This document shows, one piece after another, positions 33,293 through 42,275 of a stretch of 64,000 bases of DNA. Source of the DNA: Amycolatopsis viridis (GTDB taxonomy: Bacteria > Actinomycetota > Actinomycetes > Mycobacteriales > Pseudonocardiaceae). The position numbers and the translations under genes were made by a program. Location: assembly GCF_011758765.1 (NCBI RefSeq), contig NZ_JAANOU010000001.1, positions 992,001-1,056,000 of the forward strand, in the 5' to 3' direction. The stretch's first letter is position 1. Every line of letters begins with the position of its first letter. The notes below the pieces were generated by a model that saw only the letters and a program-made list of their open reading frames with translations, was not told the DNA's origin and did no database searches.

Positions 33293-36200
33293 CCTCGGCC
33301 AGTTCGCGCCAGCTCGCCCGTGCCCCCTCGGCGGCCGCCTCGGTGTACTTCTCCGCACCGAGGCGGTCGCGCGCTGCCTGCTCGATCCGGGTCGCGTCCG
33401 GCTGCGACCGGTCCGGCGTGCCGCGGATCGCGGTGCTCGCCGCGAGCAGCCGCGCCGCCTGCTCGTACTGGCCGGCGTGCAGGGCCAGGTCGGCGAGGCC
33501 GACCAGGGCGGCCGCGATCAGGAGCGGGTGCCCCGATTCGGTGGCTGCCCGCAGGGCCGCGGCATGGTGTTCGCGGGCCGCGCCCGGATCGCCGGCGAGA
33601 TAGCCGAGCATGAGGTGCCGCATCGCGCGGACGTTCGGCCGCTCCGCGTCCTCGCCCAGCAGCGTGATCGCCTGCTCGAGTTGACGCCGGGCCTGGTCGG
33701 TCTCGCCGCGCCAGCGCGCGAGCTCCGCCTTGCTCAGGGCCAGATCGGCCAGCATGCTCGGCCAGGCGACCCGGTCGGCGGACCGCTGCGCCTCGGCCAT
33801 CGCGGCCGCGCTGGCGGCCGCGTCGCCCGCCAGCCAGTACAGCTGGGCCTGCCGCGACCGCATCTGCACGACGTCCTCGACGGCACCGGCTTCGGTGACC
33901 ACCGCGACCGCCTGTTCGAAGTGCTCGATCGCGTCGTGGAATTCACCGCGCGTGGCCATCCGGTTCGCCAGCTCCGTCAGGGCGAACGAGATCCCCCACC
34001 GCTCGCCGAGCGCGCGGAACTCGGCGAGCGCCGTCTCCAGGTGCGTGTCCACATCCGGGCTGTCCTGGCCGAGCACGATCCGCATCTTCCCGAGTTGCAG
34101 CCGGGCGAGCGCGCGGACCCAGGGGTCGTCGTCGGCGAGGAGCGGTTCGAACGCCGGCCCGAACTCCTCCGGTGCCTGCACCAGCCGTTCCAGCGCGCCG
34201 GCGAACCGCAGCGCGGGGTGCGGGTCGGTCACCCGCTTGCTGATTTCGTAGCCGCGGCGGATCCACTGGTCCGCCCGGTACTGGTCGGCCTGCTGCCCGG
34301 CGGTCAGGAAGGCCGCCACGAACACCAGCACCACGCCGGAGAACTCGTCGGGCACCGGGCCGGGCAGGGCGGCCGCCGCGACGAGCAGCTCGTGGCCCTC
34401 CGCCTTGTGCCCGCCGAGCCACCAGTACCAGCCGCTGGCGGCGGCGAGGCGCATCGCCCCGGCCGCCTCCCCGGCCGCGAGCGCACCGCGCATCGCGGCG
34501 GTCAGGTTGTCGTGCTCGGCTTCGAGCACGGCCAGCCACTCCAGCTGCTCGGCACGGCGGAGATGCGGTTCCGCGGTTTCGGCGAGTTCGGTGAAGTAGG
34601 CCAGGTGCGCACGGCGGGCGAGTTCCGCCTCGCCCGCCTCGGCGAGCCGGTCGGCGGCGTACTCCTTGATGGTGCCGAGCATCCGGTACCGCGGCGCCCG
34701 GTCCCCGGCGGTGACCACCAGCGACTTCTCCGACAGTGCGGTGAGCAGTTCGAGCACCTGCCACTCCGGCACCCCGTCACCCGAGCAGACCCGTTCGGCC
34801 GCCTCCAGGCTCGCGCCACCGGCGAACACCGACAGCCTGCGCAGCACCACGCGTTCGGCGTCGCTGAGCAGGTCCCAGCTCCAGTCGATCACGGCGCGCA
34901 GCGTGCGGTGACGCGGCAGCGCGGTGCGGCTGCCACCGGTCAGCAAGCGGAACCGGTCGTCGAGCCGGTTGGCGAGCTGTTCGAGGGACATGGTGCGCAA
35001 CCGCGCCGCGGCGAGTTCGATCGCCAGCGGCATCCCGTCCAGCGCCCGGCAGACGCGGGCCATGGCCGGCAACGCGGCGGCGTCGGTGGTGAGGTCCTGG
35101 CGCACCGCGGCGGCCCGGTCCCGCAGCAGCCGCACCGCGGACGACGATGCGATCTCGGCCGGGCCGGCGTCCTCGGCAGGCAGGCTCAGCGGCGCGACCG
35201 GCCACAGCGCCTCCCCGGTGATGCCGAGCGGCTCCCGGCTCGTGGTGAGGACACGCAGGTGCCGGCACTCGCCGAGGACCCGGTCGGCGAACTTCGCCGC
35301 GGACTCGACGACGTGCTCGCAGTTGTCCAGGATCAGCAGCATCGCCCGGTCCCGGACGGCGGCGACGACGCGGTCGATCGGCTCGGCCTCCGGCGCGTCG
35401 GCGAGCAGCGCGTCCCGCAGGCCCAGGGCGGCGAGCACGGCCTGTGCCACGTCACCGTCGGTGCCCAGTGGTGCGAGCTCGACGAACCAGGCGCCGTCCG
35501 GCACGTCGCCGAGCACGGCGCGCGCGGTTTCGGTGGCCAGCCTGGTCTTGCCGGAACCGCCGGGGCCGATCAAGGTGGTGAGCCGGTGCTCGCTCACCAG
35601 TTCGCGGACCGCGGCGACGTCGTCGTCCTTGCCGACGTAACTGGTCAGCTCCGCCCGCAGGTTGGTCTTGCGGGTCTCCTCCCGCCGTCCCAGCTCACCC
35701 CGCAGCAGGGCGACGTGCAGTTCGGACAGTTCCGGGGCGGGGTCGACGCCGAGCGTGTCGGCCAGCGCCTCACGGGTGCGCTCGAACAGCAGCAACGCCT
35801 CGGTGTCCCGGCCGGTGGCGACCAGCGCGCGCATCAGGGCGGCGACGAGCCGCTCCCGCAGGGGATGGGCGGCCACGAGGTCGGTCAGTTCGGACACCAG
35901 TTCCGCGCCGTGACCGAGGCTGATCTCGGCGTCGAACCGGTCCTCCATGGCGGTCAGCCGCAGCCCGTCGAGCCGGGTGGCCGCCGCGTCGAACGCCCCG
36001 CTGTCGGTCAGACCGACGTCCTGCATCGCCGCGCCGCGCCACAACCCGAGGGCCTCGCGCAGCAGCCGCAACCGCCGCGGCTCCTCCGCGCCGCGAGCCT
36101 CGCCGAGCAGGCGCTCGAACCGCACCGCGTCCACCGCGCCGGGTTCCACCCGCAACCGGTAGCCGTCCGTCAGCCCCTCGACGGTCCCCTGCGGCAGGAT

Positions 36201-36416
36201 CTTCCGCAGCCGGGAAACCAGGCGCTGCAAGGCGTTCGCCGCTTCGGCCGGCGGGTGTTCACCCCAGATCCAGTCGACGAGCGCTGCCTTCGGGACCACC
36301 CGGCCCGCCTCCAGCGCGAGGGCGATCAGCAGCGCGCGCAACCGGGCGCCCGGCACGTCCGCGACGGCGCCGTCGTCCGTGCGGACCTCGAACGGCCCGA
36401 GCATCCCGATCTGCAC
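33276..36416 (-). CDS. SARP/AfsR-like regulator (BTAD + NB-ARC ATPase)
   Basis: 1046 residues. An OmpR-type winged helix (about 1-90, QIGMLGPFEVRTDDG), then a bacterial transcriptional activation domain BTAD (about 95-240), then a STAND-type ATPase with P-loop LIGPGGSGKTRLA and Walker B AMLLILDNCEHV, then about 450 residues of helical TPR-like repeats. Large AfsR-like regulators act as ligand- or phosphorylation-gated activators through direct heptad repeats. The GTG at 36416 gives a start directly before the winged helix and has a CAAAAT -10-like element 8 bases upstream, so a leaderless start is possible. It is convergent with the exporter operon that carries the heptads. Confidence 0.93.
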   Translation of the reverse strand: MQIGMLGPFEVRTDDGAVADVPGARLRALLIALALEAGRVVPKAALVDWIWGEHPPAEAANALQRLVSRLRKILPQGTVEGLTDGYRLRVEPGAVDAVRFERLLGEARGAEEPRRLRLLREALGLWRGAAMQDVGLTDSGAFDAAATRLDGLRLTAMEDRFDAEISLGHGAELVSELTDLVAAHPLRERLVAALMRALVATGRDTEALLLFERTREALADTLGVDPAPELSELHVALLRGELGRREETRKTNLRAELTSYVGKDDDVAAVRELVSEHRLTTLIGPGGSGKTRLATETARAVLGDVPDGAWFVELAPLGTDGDVAQAVLAALGLRDALLADAPEAEPIDRVVAAVRDRAMLLILDNCEHVVESAAKFADRVLGECRHLRVLTTSREPLGITGEALWPVAPLSLPAEDAGPAEIASSSAVRLLRDRAAAVRQDLTTDAAALPAMARVCRALDGMPLAIELAAARLRTMSLEQLANRLDDRFRLLTGGSRTALPRHRTLRAVIDWSWDLLSDAERVVLRRLSVFAGGASLEAAERVCSGDGVPEWQVLELLTALSEKSLVVTAGDRAPRYRMLGTIKEYAADRLAEAGEAELARRAHLAYFTELAETAEPHLRRAEQLEWLAVLEAEHDNLTAAMRGALAAGEAAGAMRLAAASGWYWWLGGHKAEGHELLVAAAALPGPVPDEFSGVVLVFVAAFLTAGQQADQYRADQWIRRGYEISKRVTDPHPALRFAGALERLVQAPEEFGPAFEPLLADDDPWVRALARLQLGKMRIVLGQDSPDVDTHLETALAEFRALGERWGISFALTELANRMATRGEFHDAIEHFEQAVAVVTEAGAVEDVVQMRSRQAQLYWLAGDAAASAAAMAEAQRSADRVAWPSMLADLALSKAELARWRGETDQARRQLEQAITLLGEDAERPNVRAMRHLMLGYLAGDPGAAREHHAAALRAATESGHPLLIAAALVGLADLALHAGQYEQAARLLAASTAIRGTPDRSQPDATRIEQAARDRLGAEKYTEAAAEGARASWRELAEVTLAC

Positions 36417-36528
36417 CCGGCCGATTTTGCCATGACCAGCGGCGGGGTGGCGCCGGCCACGGTGGCGGGCAGCCCCCGCCCGGTGCGGGGTGGCCTGCCA
36501 CGTTCCACTGTGGATTCCGGTTTGCCGC

Positions 36529-37602
36529 TCAGGCGGCGGAGTCGGTGCGGTCCGCGCGCGCATCGCGGGTGGTGTTGTCCCCGGTGGACCGGCCGCGGGC
36601 CCGGATGGGCAGCACGTACCAGGCGGCGAGGACCGCCAGCACGCTGCCGGCGGCGATGCCGATCAACCGGTGCGCCAGCACCTCGGTCCCACCCTGCCCG
36701 AAGAAGCCGTAGAGGAACGCCAGCGCGCCGGTGACACCCCCGGCCCAGAACACGTAACCGAACGGGCGCAGCCCGGCGGCGAGCGCGAGTAGCCCGAAGA
36801 CGGCGACGACGGCGAGGTTGTCGCCGGGGGCGAGGCTGCTCGTCGCCCAGGTCGCCAGTGCCGTGCCGCCGAGCGCACCGGCCATCCGCTGCGCCCCTTT
36901 CCGCAGCACGTCGGCGCGGCCGCGGTTGCCGCTGCTCACCAGCAGTACGGTCAGGACCGGCCACACCAGGTGGTCCGGATCGAGGAGTTCCCCGGCCACG
37001 AACGCCCCGGCCAGCGCCCCGAGCAGCTGCACGGCCTGCCGCGTGCTCGGTGCGAGGCGCTGCCGGGAACGCCGCGCCGGTGCCTTGGTCGCGGCGGGGG
37101 AGGTGAGTGCGAGCGTCCAGCACACCGCCACCACCCCGCCCACGGACATCCAGCCCAGGACCGGCCAGGTCCGGTCCAGGGGGAGCGGGTGGACCAGGAC
37201 CGCGGTGAACGGCACACCGGCGGTGATGCTCGCGGTGCGCCACGCGGCGCCGAACCGGCGCAACCACACCGCGGCCGAGGCGGTGACCGCGAATGCCGCC
37301 GCGCCGAGCAGCACCTGGGCGGTGGTGCCGGACAGGAGCATGCCGCAGCCGGTGGCGATGACGACGCCGGCGAGCGCGCCGGCCGCCGCGACCGGCAGGT
37401 GATCGCGGGGCACGGCCTGGATCGCGCGGGGCAGGCCGAGGGCCAGCATGACGGCGAAGACCACGGCGTCCACCGGGGGCGACCACCACGTCGTCAGCTG
37501 GCCCATGGACCAGAACACCGGCAGCACCACGGTCATCAGAGCGACCGCCTGGGCAATTGCTAAGCGTCCGCTGACCAATATGTCTCGCGGTCTGGGTGTC
37601 AC
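36529..37602 (-). CDS. FUSC-family membrane protein (putative exporter)
   Basis: About 357 residues with ten or so membrane helices in two blocks, the layout of FUSC/aromatic-acid-exporter-like proteins (LLGALAGAFVAGELLDPDHLVWPVLTVLLVSSGNRGRADVLRKGAQRMAGALGGTALATW is the typical second-block motif). The highly charged C-terminus is cytoplasmic. Start at GTG 37602, with TAGTAT 8 bases upstream and no ribosome site, suggesting leaderless translation. Divergent from a MarR regulator by 31 bases, so MarR probably controls it. The substrate is unknown. Confidence 0.82.
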   Translation of the reverse strand: MTPRPRDILVSGRLAIAQAVALMTVVLPVFWSMGQLTTWWSPPVDAVVFAVMLALGLPRAIQAVPRDHLPVAAAGALAGVVIATGCGMLLSGTTAQVLLGAAAFAVTASAAVWLRRFGAAWRTASITAGVPFTAVLVHPLPLDRTWPVLGWMSVGGVVAVCWTLALTSPAATKAPARRSRQRLAPSTRQAVQLLGALAGAFVAGELLDPDHLVWPVLTVLLVSSGNRGRADVLRKGAQRMAGALGGTALATWATSSLAPGDNLAVVAVFGLLALAAGLRPFGYVFWAGGVTGALAFLYGFFGQGGTEVLAHRLIGIAAGSVLAVLAAWYVLPIRARGRSTGDNTTRDARADRTDSAA

Positions 37603-37633
37603 GACGACAGATACTACGTGATAACTTACTAAA

Positions 37634-38056
37634 ATGAGCAGTGAAATCGAACGGTGCGCCCCGCTGGTCCGGTCCGCCGTCCTGCGCCTGGCGCGGCGCC
37701 TGCGGGTCGAACGCGACCAGTCGGCGCTGTCCAACAACAAGGTCGCCGTGCTGAGCCACCTCGCGCGCACCGGGTCGAGCACGCCGTCCCGCATCGCGCG
37801 AGACGAACGGCAGCATCCCCAGTCCCTCACCCGGGTCTTCGCCGAGCTCGAGGCCGACGGGCTCATCCGTCGGCACCCCGGGGCGGACGACGCGCGTCAA
37901 GTGCTGCTCACCCTCACCGCCGCGGGGGAGGAGGCGCTGGCCGCCGACATGGCGTTGCGGGACCGCTGGCTCGTGTCCGCGATGCGCGACCTCAGCAGCA
38001 CCGAGCTCGGCGTGCTCCGGTTAGCCGCGGAGATCCTGGACGGCCTCGGCGACTGA
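37634..38056 (+). CDS. MarR-family regulator
   Basis: 140 residues. Winged helix with LSHLARTGSSTPSRIARDERQHPQSLTRVFAELEADGLIRRHPGADDARQVLLTLTAAGEEAL, including the MarR wing motif DxR. The ATG has no ribosome site. The 31-bp gap to the FUSC-like gene contains repeated TACTA boxes and must hold both promoters. Its 3' end overlaps a convergent membrane protein gene by 36 bases. Confidence 0.92.
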   Translation: MSSEIERCAPLVRSAVLRLARRLRVERDQSALSNNKVAVLSHLARTGSSTPSRIARDERQHPQSLTRVFAELEADGLIRRHPGADDARQVLLTLTAAGEEALAADMALRDRWLVSAMRDLSSTELGVLRLAAEILDGLGD

Positions 38057-39526
38057 CCGCTCCCGGACCAGGAACGGCTCCAGCAGCCCGGGTTCGGCGG
38101 CGTCGGCGAGCGCGACGGCCTCCGCGGCCGGGATGTCGATACCCGTGTAGTGCTGACGGCCCGCCGCCGTGGTCGCGGTCAGCGAGAGCAACCCGGCCCG
38201 CCGCTGGAAGAACGACCGGTGGAACACCCAGCCGATCACGCCCTCGGTGGACAGCACCTGCCGTCGCCGCACCAGGCTGCCCTGCCGGACCACCAGCTTC
38301 CCGCCGATCAGCGTGTGGCCCAGGTTGCGGTAGCGGTCCTCGGCGAGCAGCGCGCCTGCCGGGAACAACGCCAGCGCCACCTGCCACGTCCACGCCGGCC
38401 AGTCCGCCAGCCACCACAACAGGACGAACAGCCCGGTCACCGCCGCCGCGACCAGCGCTGCCCGCGTGTGCCGGCGCAGGTGCGCACGCGACCCGTGCCC
38501 GATCAGCTCCGCGGACGCCGCGACGGGGTCCGCCAGCACGTCACCGGCCACCCGGTCCGCCACCACGCGGGGCGCCGGCGGCAGCAGCACGGAGCTGCTG
38601 TGCTCGCCGTGCAGCCCCGTCGTGATAGCCGAGCAGCGGGCACCTCCCGCGGCCCGCAGCAGGAGCGGTTCGCTGATCTCGGTGCCGCGCAGGCGGCGCA
38701 GTTCGATCGTCGTCTGCCGGGTGGTCAGCAGGCCGCGGGTCACCCGCAGCGTGCCTTCGCCGCGCGCCAGCCGGAAGTTCCAGAACGCCAGCACGTACGC
38801 GACGATCGACAGCACCGACACCAGCACCACGGTCAGCACCGCCAGCCCGGTCACGAGGACCCACACCGGCGCCGACGCGATCTGCCCGATCCACGACTGC
38901 ACCGCACCGAAGTCGGTCCGGTCGACGGCGATCTCGTTGAACAGGTTCACCAGGGACCCGACGACCACGCCGATCGCGGCGATCCCGGACAGCGTGAACG
39001 GCGCGAACCGCACCCACGGCGGCCGGAGCTCGGCCAGCACGTCGACCAGGGCTCCGGCCTCCGCGGGGTGCGCGGCGCGCTTGTGCAGCAGTTCCTCGCG
39101 CAACCGCGCCGCGTCCACGGTTGCGAGCGCGTCGAGCGTGACGGTCCCGCCGCCGTGCCCACCGCGTCCACTGTGTCCACCGTGCCCGGTGCCGATCACG
39201 ACCCGGCTCAGCCCGAGGACCCGTTGCAGTGGACGGGAAGTCAGGTCGACCGTGCGGATCCGGTCCCGCGGCACGGACAGTTCCTTACGGCTGAACAGCC
39301 CGCGCCGCACCCGCACGTGCTCCGGGGTGATCTGGTAGGTCGTGGTGAACCAGCGGAGCAGCCCGGTCCCGACCGCCAGGCACAGGCCGACGAGGCTCCA
39401 GATCTGCCCCTGGCCGCCGCGCCCGACGAACAGCACACCGATCAGCACCGGCAGCAGCCGGACGACCTCCTGCACCGGGTGGACGGCGAGCATCCGCGCG
39501 CTCAGCCGGTGCCAGTCGGTGCTCAC
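38021..39526 (-). CDS. Membrane protein with two bPH2 (YdbT-like) domains
   Basis: 501 residues. bPH2/DUF304 modules follow membrane hairpins: TYQITPEHVRVRRGLFSRKELSVPRDRIRTVDLTSRPLQRVLGLSRVVIGT in the first third, ARGEGTLRVTRGLLTTRQTTIELRRLRGTEISEPLLLRAAGG in the middle, and a diverged copy near the end (GKLVVRQGSLVRRRQVLSTEGVIGWVFHRSFFQRR). Function in the family is unknown (membrane or stress related; YdbS/YdbT confer resistance to amylolysin-like agents in Bacillus). GTG start overlaps the partner's stop by four bases. Confidence 0.9.
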   Translation of the reverse strand: MSTDWHRLSARMLAVHPVQEVVRLLPVLIGVLFVGRGGQGQIWSLVGLCLAVGTGLLRWFTTTYQITPEHVRVRRGLFSRKELSVPRDRIRTVDLTSRPLQRVLGLSRVVIGTGHGGHSGRGGHGGGTVTLDALATVDAARLREELLHKRAAHPAEAGALVDVLAELRPPWVRFAPFTLSGIAAIGVVVGSLVNLFNEIAVDRTDFGAVQSWIGQIASAPVWVLVTGLAVLTVVLVSVLSIVAYVLAFWNFRLARGEGTLRVTRGLLTTRQTTIELRRLRGTEISEPLLLRAAGGARCSAITTGLHGEHSSSVLLPPAPRVVADRVAGDVLADPVAASAELIGHGSRAHLRRHTRAALVAAAVTGLFVLLWWLADWPAWTWQVALALFPAGALLAEDRYRNLGHTLIGGKLVVRQGSLVRRRQVLSTEGVIGWVFHRSFFQRRAGLLSLTATTAAGRQHYTGIDIPAAEAVALADAAEPGLLEPFLVRERSVAEAVQDLRG

Positions 39527-40014
39527 GTCGCGTCCCCGGGCGTGGCCTGGGTGCGGGTGGCGAGTTCCTGGGTCAGGCGTTGCGCCACGTCGTGGTCCAG
39601 ACCGTGGATGTGCACCGGCCCGCGTGCGGATGCCGTGGTCACCGTCAGGTTCGCCAGCCCGAACAGCCGCTCCAGCGGGCCGCGCTCGGTGTCGACGGTC
39701 TGGATGCGGGACACCGGCGCGATGCGCCGCTCCTGGTTGATCCAGCCGGACTGCGTGTAGACGACCTGCGGCGTGGTTTCCCAGCGGTGCACCCGGAACC
39801 GCCACTGCGGCATCACGGCGAGGTGCGCGATCGCCACCACCGCGGTCAGGGCCAGCACGACGACGAGCGGGAACCAGCCGGTCAGCCCGAGCCACACCCC
39901 TTCGCCGGTGAGCACGACGACCCAGCCGATCGCCGCTCGCGTCGCCCAGAAGAGCACCGCCTTGCGGCTCACCAGGTTCGCGGGCGGGCGCAGATCCACC
40001 ACGGGACTTGTCAC
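39523..40014 (-). CDS. Membrane protein with one bPH2 domain (YdbS-like)
   Basis: 163 residues: two membrane helices (about 22-68) and one bPH2 domain (FRVHRWETTPQVVYTQSGWINQERRIAPVSRIQTVDTERGPLERLFGLANLTVTTASARG). It forms a two-gene operon with the larger bPH2 protein, the same pairing as YdbS/YdbT. GTG start. Faces the 3' end of the nmtR-like gene with a 16-base gap. Confidence 0.9.
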   Translation of the reverse strand: MTSPVVDLRPPANLVSRKAVLFWATRAAIGWVVVLTGEGVWLGLTGWFPLVVVLALTAVVAIAHLAVMPQWRFRVHRWETTPQVVYTQSGWINQERRIAPVSRIQTVDTERGPLERLFGLANLTVTTASARGPVHIHGLDHDVAQRLTQELATRTQATPGDAT

Positions 40015-40030
40015 GTCACCACTGTGCCAG

Positions 40031-40387
40031 TCACGCGGTCGAGCTGTCCGGAACTCCGAGGCGGAGGTGTTCGATGTGGTAGACGGCCTCGTCGAGGAGC
40101 TGGGCGACGTGGTTGTCGTAGAGGCTGTAGACGATGCTGCGGCCGGAGCGCTGACCGGTGACCAGGCCGAGGTTGCGCAGCAGCCGGAGCTGGTGGCTCA
40201 CCGCGGACTGCTCCATCCCGACCGCCTCGGCCAGCTCGCCGACCGCGCACGGCCCTTGACGCAGCCGGGTGAGCATGAGCAGGCGGCTCGGGGTGGCCAG
40301 CGCCTGCAAGGTCGCGGCGACCGTTGCCGCGCTCTGCGCGTCCAGCGACGCTGCCGGCCTGTCCTTGCCGTCGACTCCGTGACCCAC
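40031..40387 (-). CDS. nmtR: NmtR-like Ni(II)/Co(II)-sensing ArsR repressor
   Basis: 118 residues. The sequence closely follows mycobacterial NmtR: N-terminus MGHGVDG, HTH CAVGELAEAVGMEQSAVSHQLRLLRNLGLV and C-terminal helix YDNHVAQLLDEAVYHIEHL. Metal ligands known for NmtR are in register: Gly2 amine, His3, Asp91, His93, His104 and His107. The later His109 is Arg here and His116 is absent. The GTG at 40387 is required to place Gly2/His3 at the N-terminus; a longer frame from ATG 40429 would run through the operator and bury them. TAGAAT (40396-40401, minus strand) sits 8 bases upstream, so the message is probably leaderless. Confidence 0.92.
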   Translation of the reverse strand: MGHGVDGKDRPAASLDAQSAATVAATLQALATPSRLLMLTRLRQGPCAVGELAEAVGMEQSAVSHQLRLLRNLGLVTGQRSGRSIVYSLYDNHVAQLLDEAVYHIEHLRLGVPDSSTA

Positions 40388-40395
40388 GGGAAGGG

Positions 40396-40444
40396 ATTCT
40401 AGTCGAAGAACACATGTAGAGGTCTTCATGTGTTCGGGTATGCT
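40396..40444. promoter_or_regulatory. NmtR operator with divergent leaderless promoters
   Basis: GAACACATG and CATGTGTTC, perfect 9-bp arms separated by 10 bases (40408-40435), form an ArsR-type operator. On one side TAGAAT (minus strand, 40401 to 40396) leads to the nmtR GTG at 40387. On the other TATGCT (40439-40444) leads 7 bases later to the ATPase GTG at 40452. One bound dimer would cover the -35 regions of both. Confidence 0.8.
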
Positions 40445-40451
40445 GCGGCAC

Positions 40452-42275
40452 GTGGTTCAGGTGATCGAACGAGCAACCCCCGCGCGCCCCGCGCGCCGGC
40501 TGCTGCTGCCCGAGGTCCGCTGGGCGCTGGCCGCCCTGGCGCTGTTCCTGGCCGGCCTCGCGGCCGATCTGGCCGGGAGCCCGGGATGGCTGTCCTGGGT
40601 GCTCTACCTGGCCTGTTATGGCGCGGGCGGCTGGGAGCCGCTGCTGGCCGGACTGCGCGCACTGCGCGAGCGCACACTGGACGTCGACCTGTTGATGGTG
40701 GTCGCGGCCGTCGGCGCCGCGGCCATCGGGCAGGTCTTCGACGGCGGGCTGCTGATCGTCATCTTCGCGACCTCCGGCGCGTTGGAGGCGGTCGCGACCC
40801 GGCGGACCGCCGATTCCGTGCGCGGTCTGCTCGACCTGACCGCCGAGACCGGCGGCTACGAGATCGGCGACGAGTTCGTCACCCGGCCCGGACAGCGCAT
40901 CGGCGGGGACGGCATCGTGCTCGACGGGGCGAGCGAGGTGGACCAGTCGTCGGTCACCGGCGAGTCGATGCCGGTGCCGAAGGCGCCCGGCGACGAGGTG
41001 TTCGCCGGCACGCTGAACGGGACCGGGATGCTGCGGGTGCGGGTCACGCGCGATCCGTCCGACACGGTGCTGGCGCGGATCGTGGCGATGGTCGAGGAGG
41101 CGTCCGCGACCAAGGCGAGGACCCAGCTGTTCATCGAAAAGATCGAGCAGCGGTACTCCGCCGGAGTGGTGGTGGCGACACTGGCGTTGTTCCTGGTTCC
41201 GCTGGCGTTCGGAGCCGGGCTGCAGGACACGCTGCTGCGCGCGATGACGTTCATGATCGTCGCGTCACCGTGCGCGGTGGTGCTGGCGACCATGCCGCCG
41301 CTGTTGTCGGCGATCGCGAACGCCGGGCGGCATGGCGTGCTGGTCAAGTCGGCCGTGGTGCTGGAGCGGCTGGGCACGACCGAGCGGGTGGCGTTCGACA
41401 AGACCGGCACGCTGACCGAGGGCACCCCGCGCGTCGTCGAGGTCCGTCCACTCGGCATGTCCGAACCGGACGTTCTGCGGTACGCCGCCGGTGCGGAGCA
41501 GTCGAGCGAGCACCCGCTGGGGCGCGCGATCGTCGCAGCCGCGGACCGGGTACCGGTGGCGGGGGACTTCCGGGCCGAGCCGGGCCGGGGGGTGCACGCG
41601 GTGGTGGACGGCCGGCGTGTGTTCGTCGGCCGGGGCGACGGCGACCCGGTGCGCGAGGTCGAAGCCGCGGGCCGGACCGCGGTGCTGGTGCGGGTCGACG
41701 GCGAGCCCGCGGGCGTCCTCGGTCTGGCCGACCGGGTGCGCCCGGACGCCCGCGCGGCGGTGGGCCTGCTGGCCGGGGCTTCGCCGGTACTGCTGACCGG
41801 TGACAACGAGCGCGTCGCCGCTCGCGTGGCGGACGAGGTGGGGATCACCGACGTGCGGGCCGGGCTGCTGCCGCAGGACAAGGTCACCGCGGTGCGCGAA
41901 CTCGGCGAGCGGGTCCTGGTGGTCGGCGACGGGATCAACGACGCACCCGCGCTCGCCGCGGCGCACACCGGCATCGCCATGGGACGCGCCGGGTCCGACC
42001 TGGCGCTGGAGACCGCGGACGCGGTGGTCGTGCGGGACGAGCTGACCGCGATCCCCGCGGTGGTCGCGCTGGCCCGGCGCGCCCGGCGGCTGGTGCTGGC
42101 GAACCTCGTGATCGCGAGTGCGTTCATCGCCGGGCTCGTGCTGTGGGACCTGTTCGGCGAGCTGCCACTGCCGCTTGGCGTGGCCGGGCACGAGGGCTCC
42201 ACGGTGCTGGTGGCGCTCAACGGCCTGCGGCTGCTCGGGGAGCGGGCTTGGCGGACGGCTCAGGGGCGCAGGTAG
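40452..42275 (+). CDS. ctpJ: P1B-4 metal-efflux ATPase (CtpJ/CoaT type)
   Basis: 607 residues. P-type ATPase landmarks: TGES actuator loop (SSVTGESMPV), DKTGTLTEGTP phosphorylation site, GDGINDAPALAAAHTGIAMG hinge. Instead of CPC it has the ion-site motif SPC (IVASPCAVVL), and the last helices carry AGHEGSTVL. SPC plus HEGxT defines the P1B-4 class, which exports Co(II), Ni(II) or Fe(II). No N-terminal metal-binding domain. Divergent from nmtR, which pairs with ctpJ in mycobacteria. The GTG at 40452 is the codon nearest the predicted transcription start. Overlaps the convergent TetR gene by 16 bases at the 3' end. Confidence 0.92.
   Translation: MVQVIERATPARPARRLLLPEVRWALAALALFLAGLAADLAGSPGWLSWVLYLACYGAGGWEPLLAGLRALRERTLDVDLLMVVAAVGAAAIGQVFDGGLLIVIFATSGALEAVATRRTADSVRGLLDLTAETGGYEIGDEFVTRPGQRIGGDGIVLDGASEVDQSSVTGESMPVPKAPGDEVFAGTLNGTGMLRVRVTRDPSDTVLARIVAMVEEASATKARTQLFIEKIEQRYSAGVVVATLALFLVPLAFGAGLQDTLLRAMTFMIVASPCAVVLATMPPLLSAIANAGRHGVLVKSAVVLERLGTTERVAFDKTGTLTEGTPRVVEVRPLGMSEPDVLRYAAGAEQSSEHPLGRAIVAAADRVPVAGDFRAEPGRGVHAVVDGRRVFVGRGDGDPVREVEAAGRTAVLVRVDGEPAGVLGLADRVRPDARAAVGLLAGASPVLLTGDNERVAARVADEVGITDVRAGLLPQDKVTAVRELGERVLVVGDGINDAPALAAAHTGIAMGRAGSDLALETADAVVVRDELTAIPAVVALARRARRLVLANLVIASAFIAGLVLWDLFGELPLPLGVAGHEGSTVLVALNGLRLLGERAWRTAQGRR

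Noticed and set aside
33477-36734. Open frame of 1085 codons on the plus strand through the AfsR-like gene
   Set aside because: Purely antisense to the BTAD/NB-ARC gene, which has intact domains.
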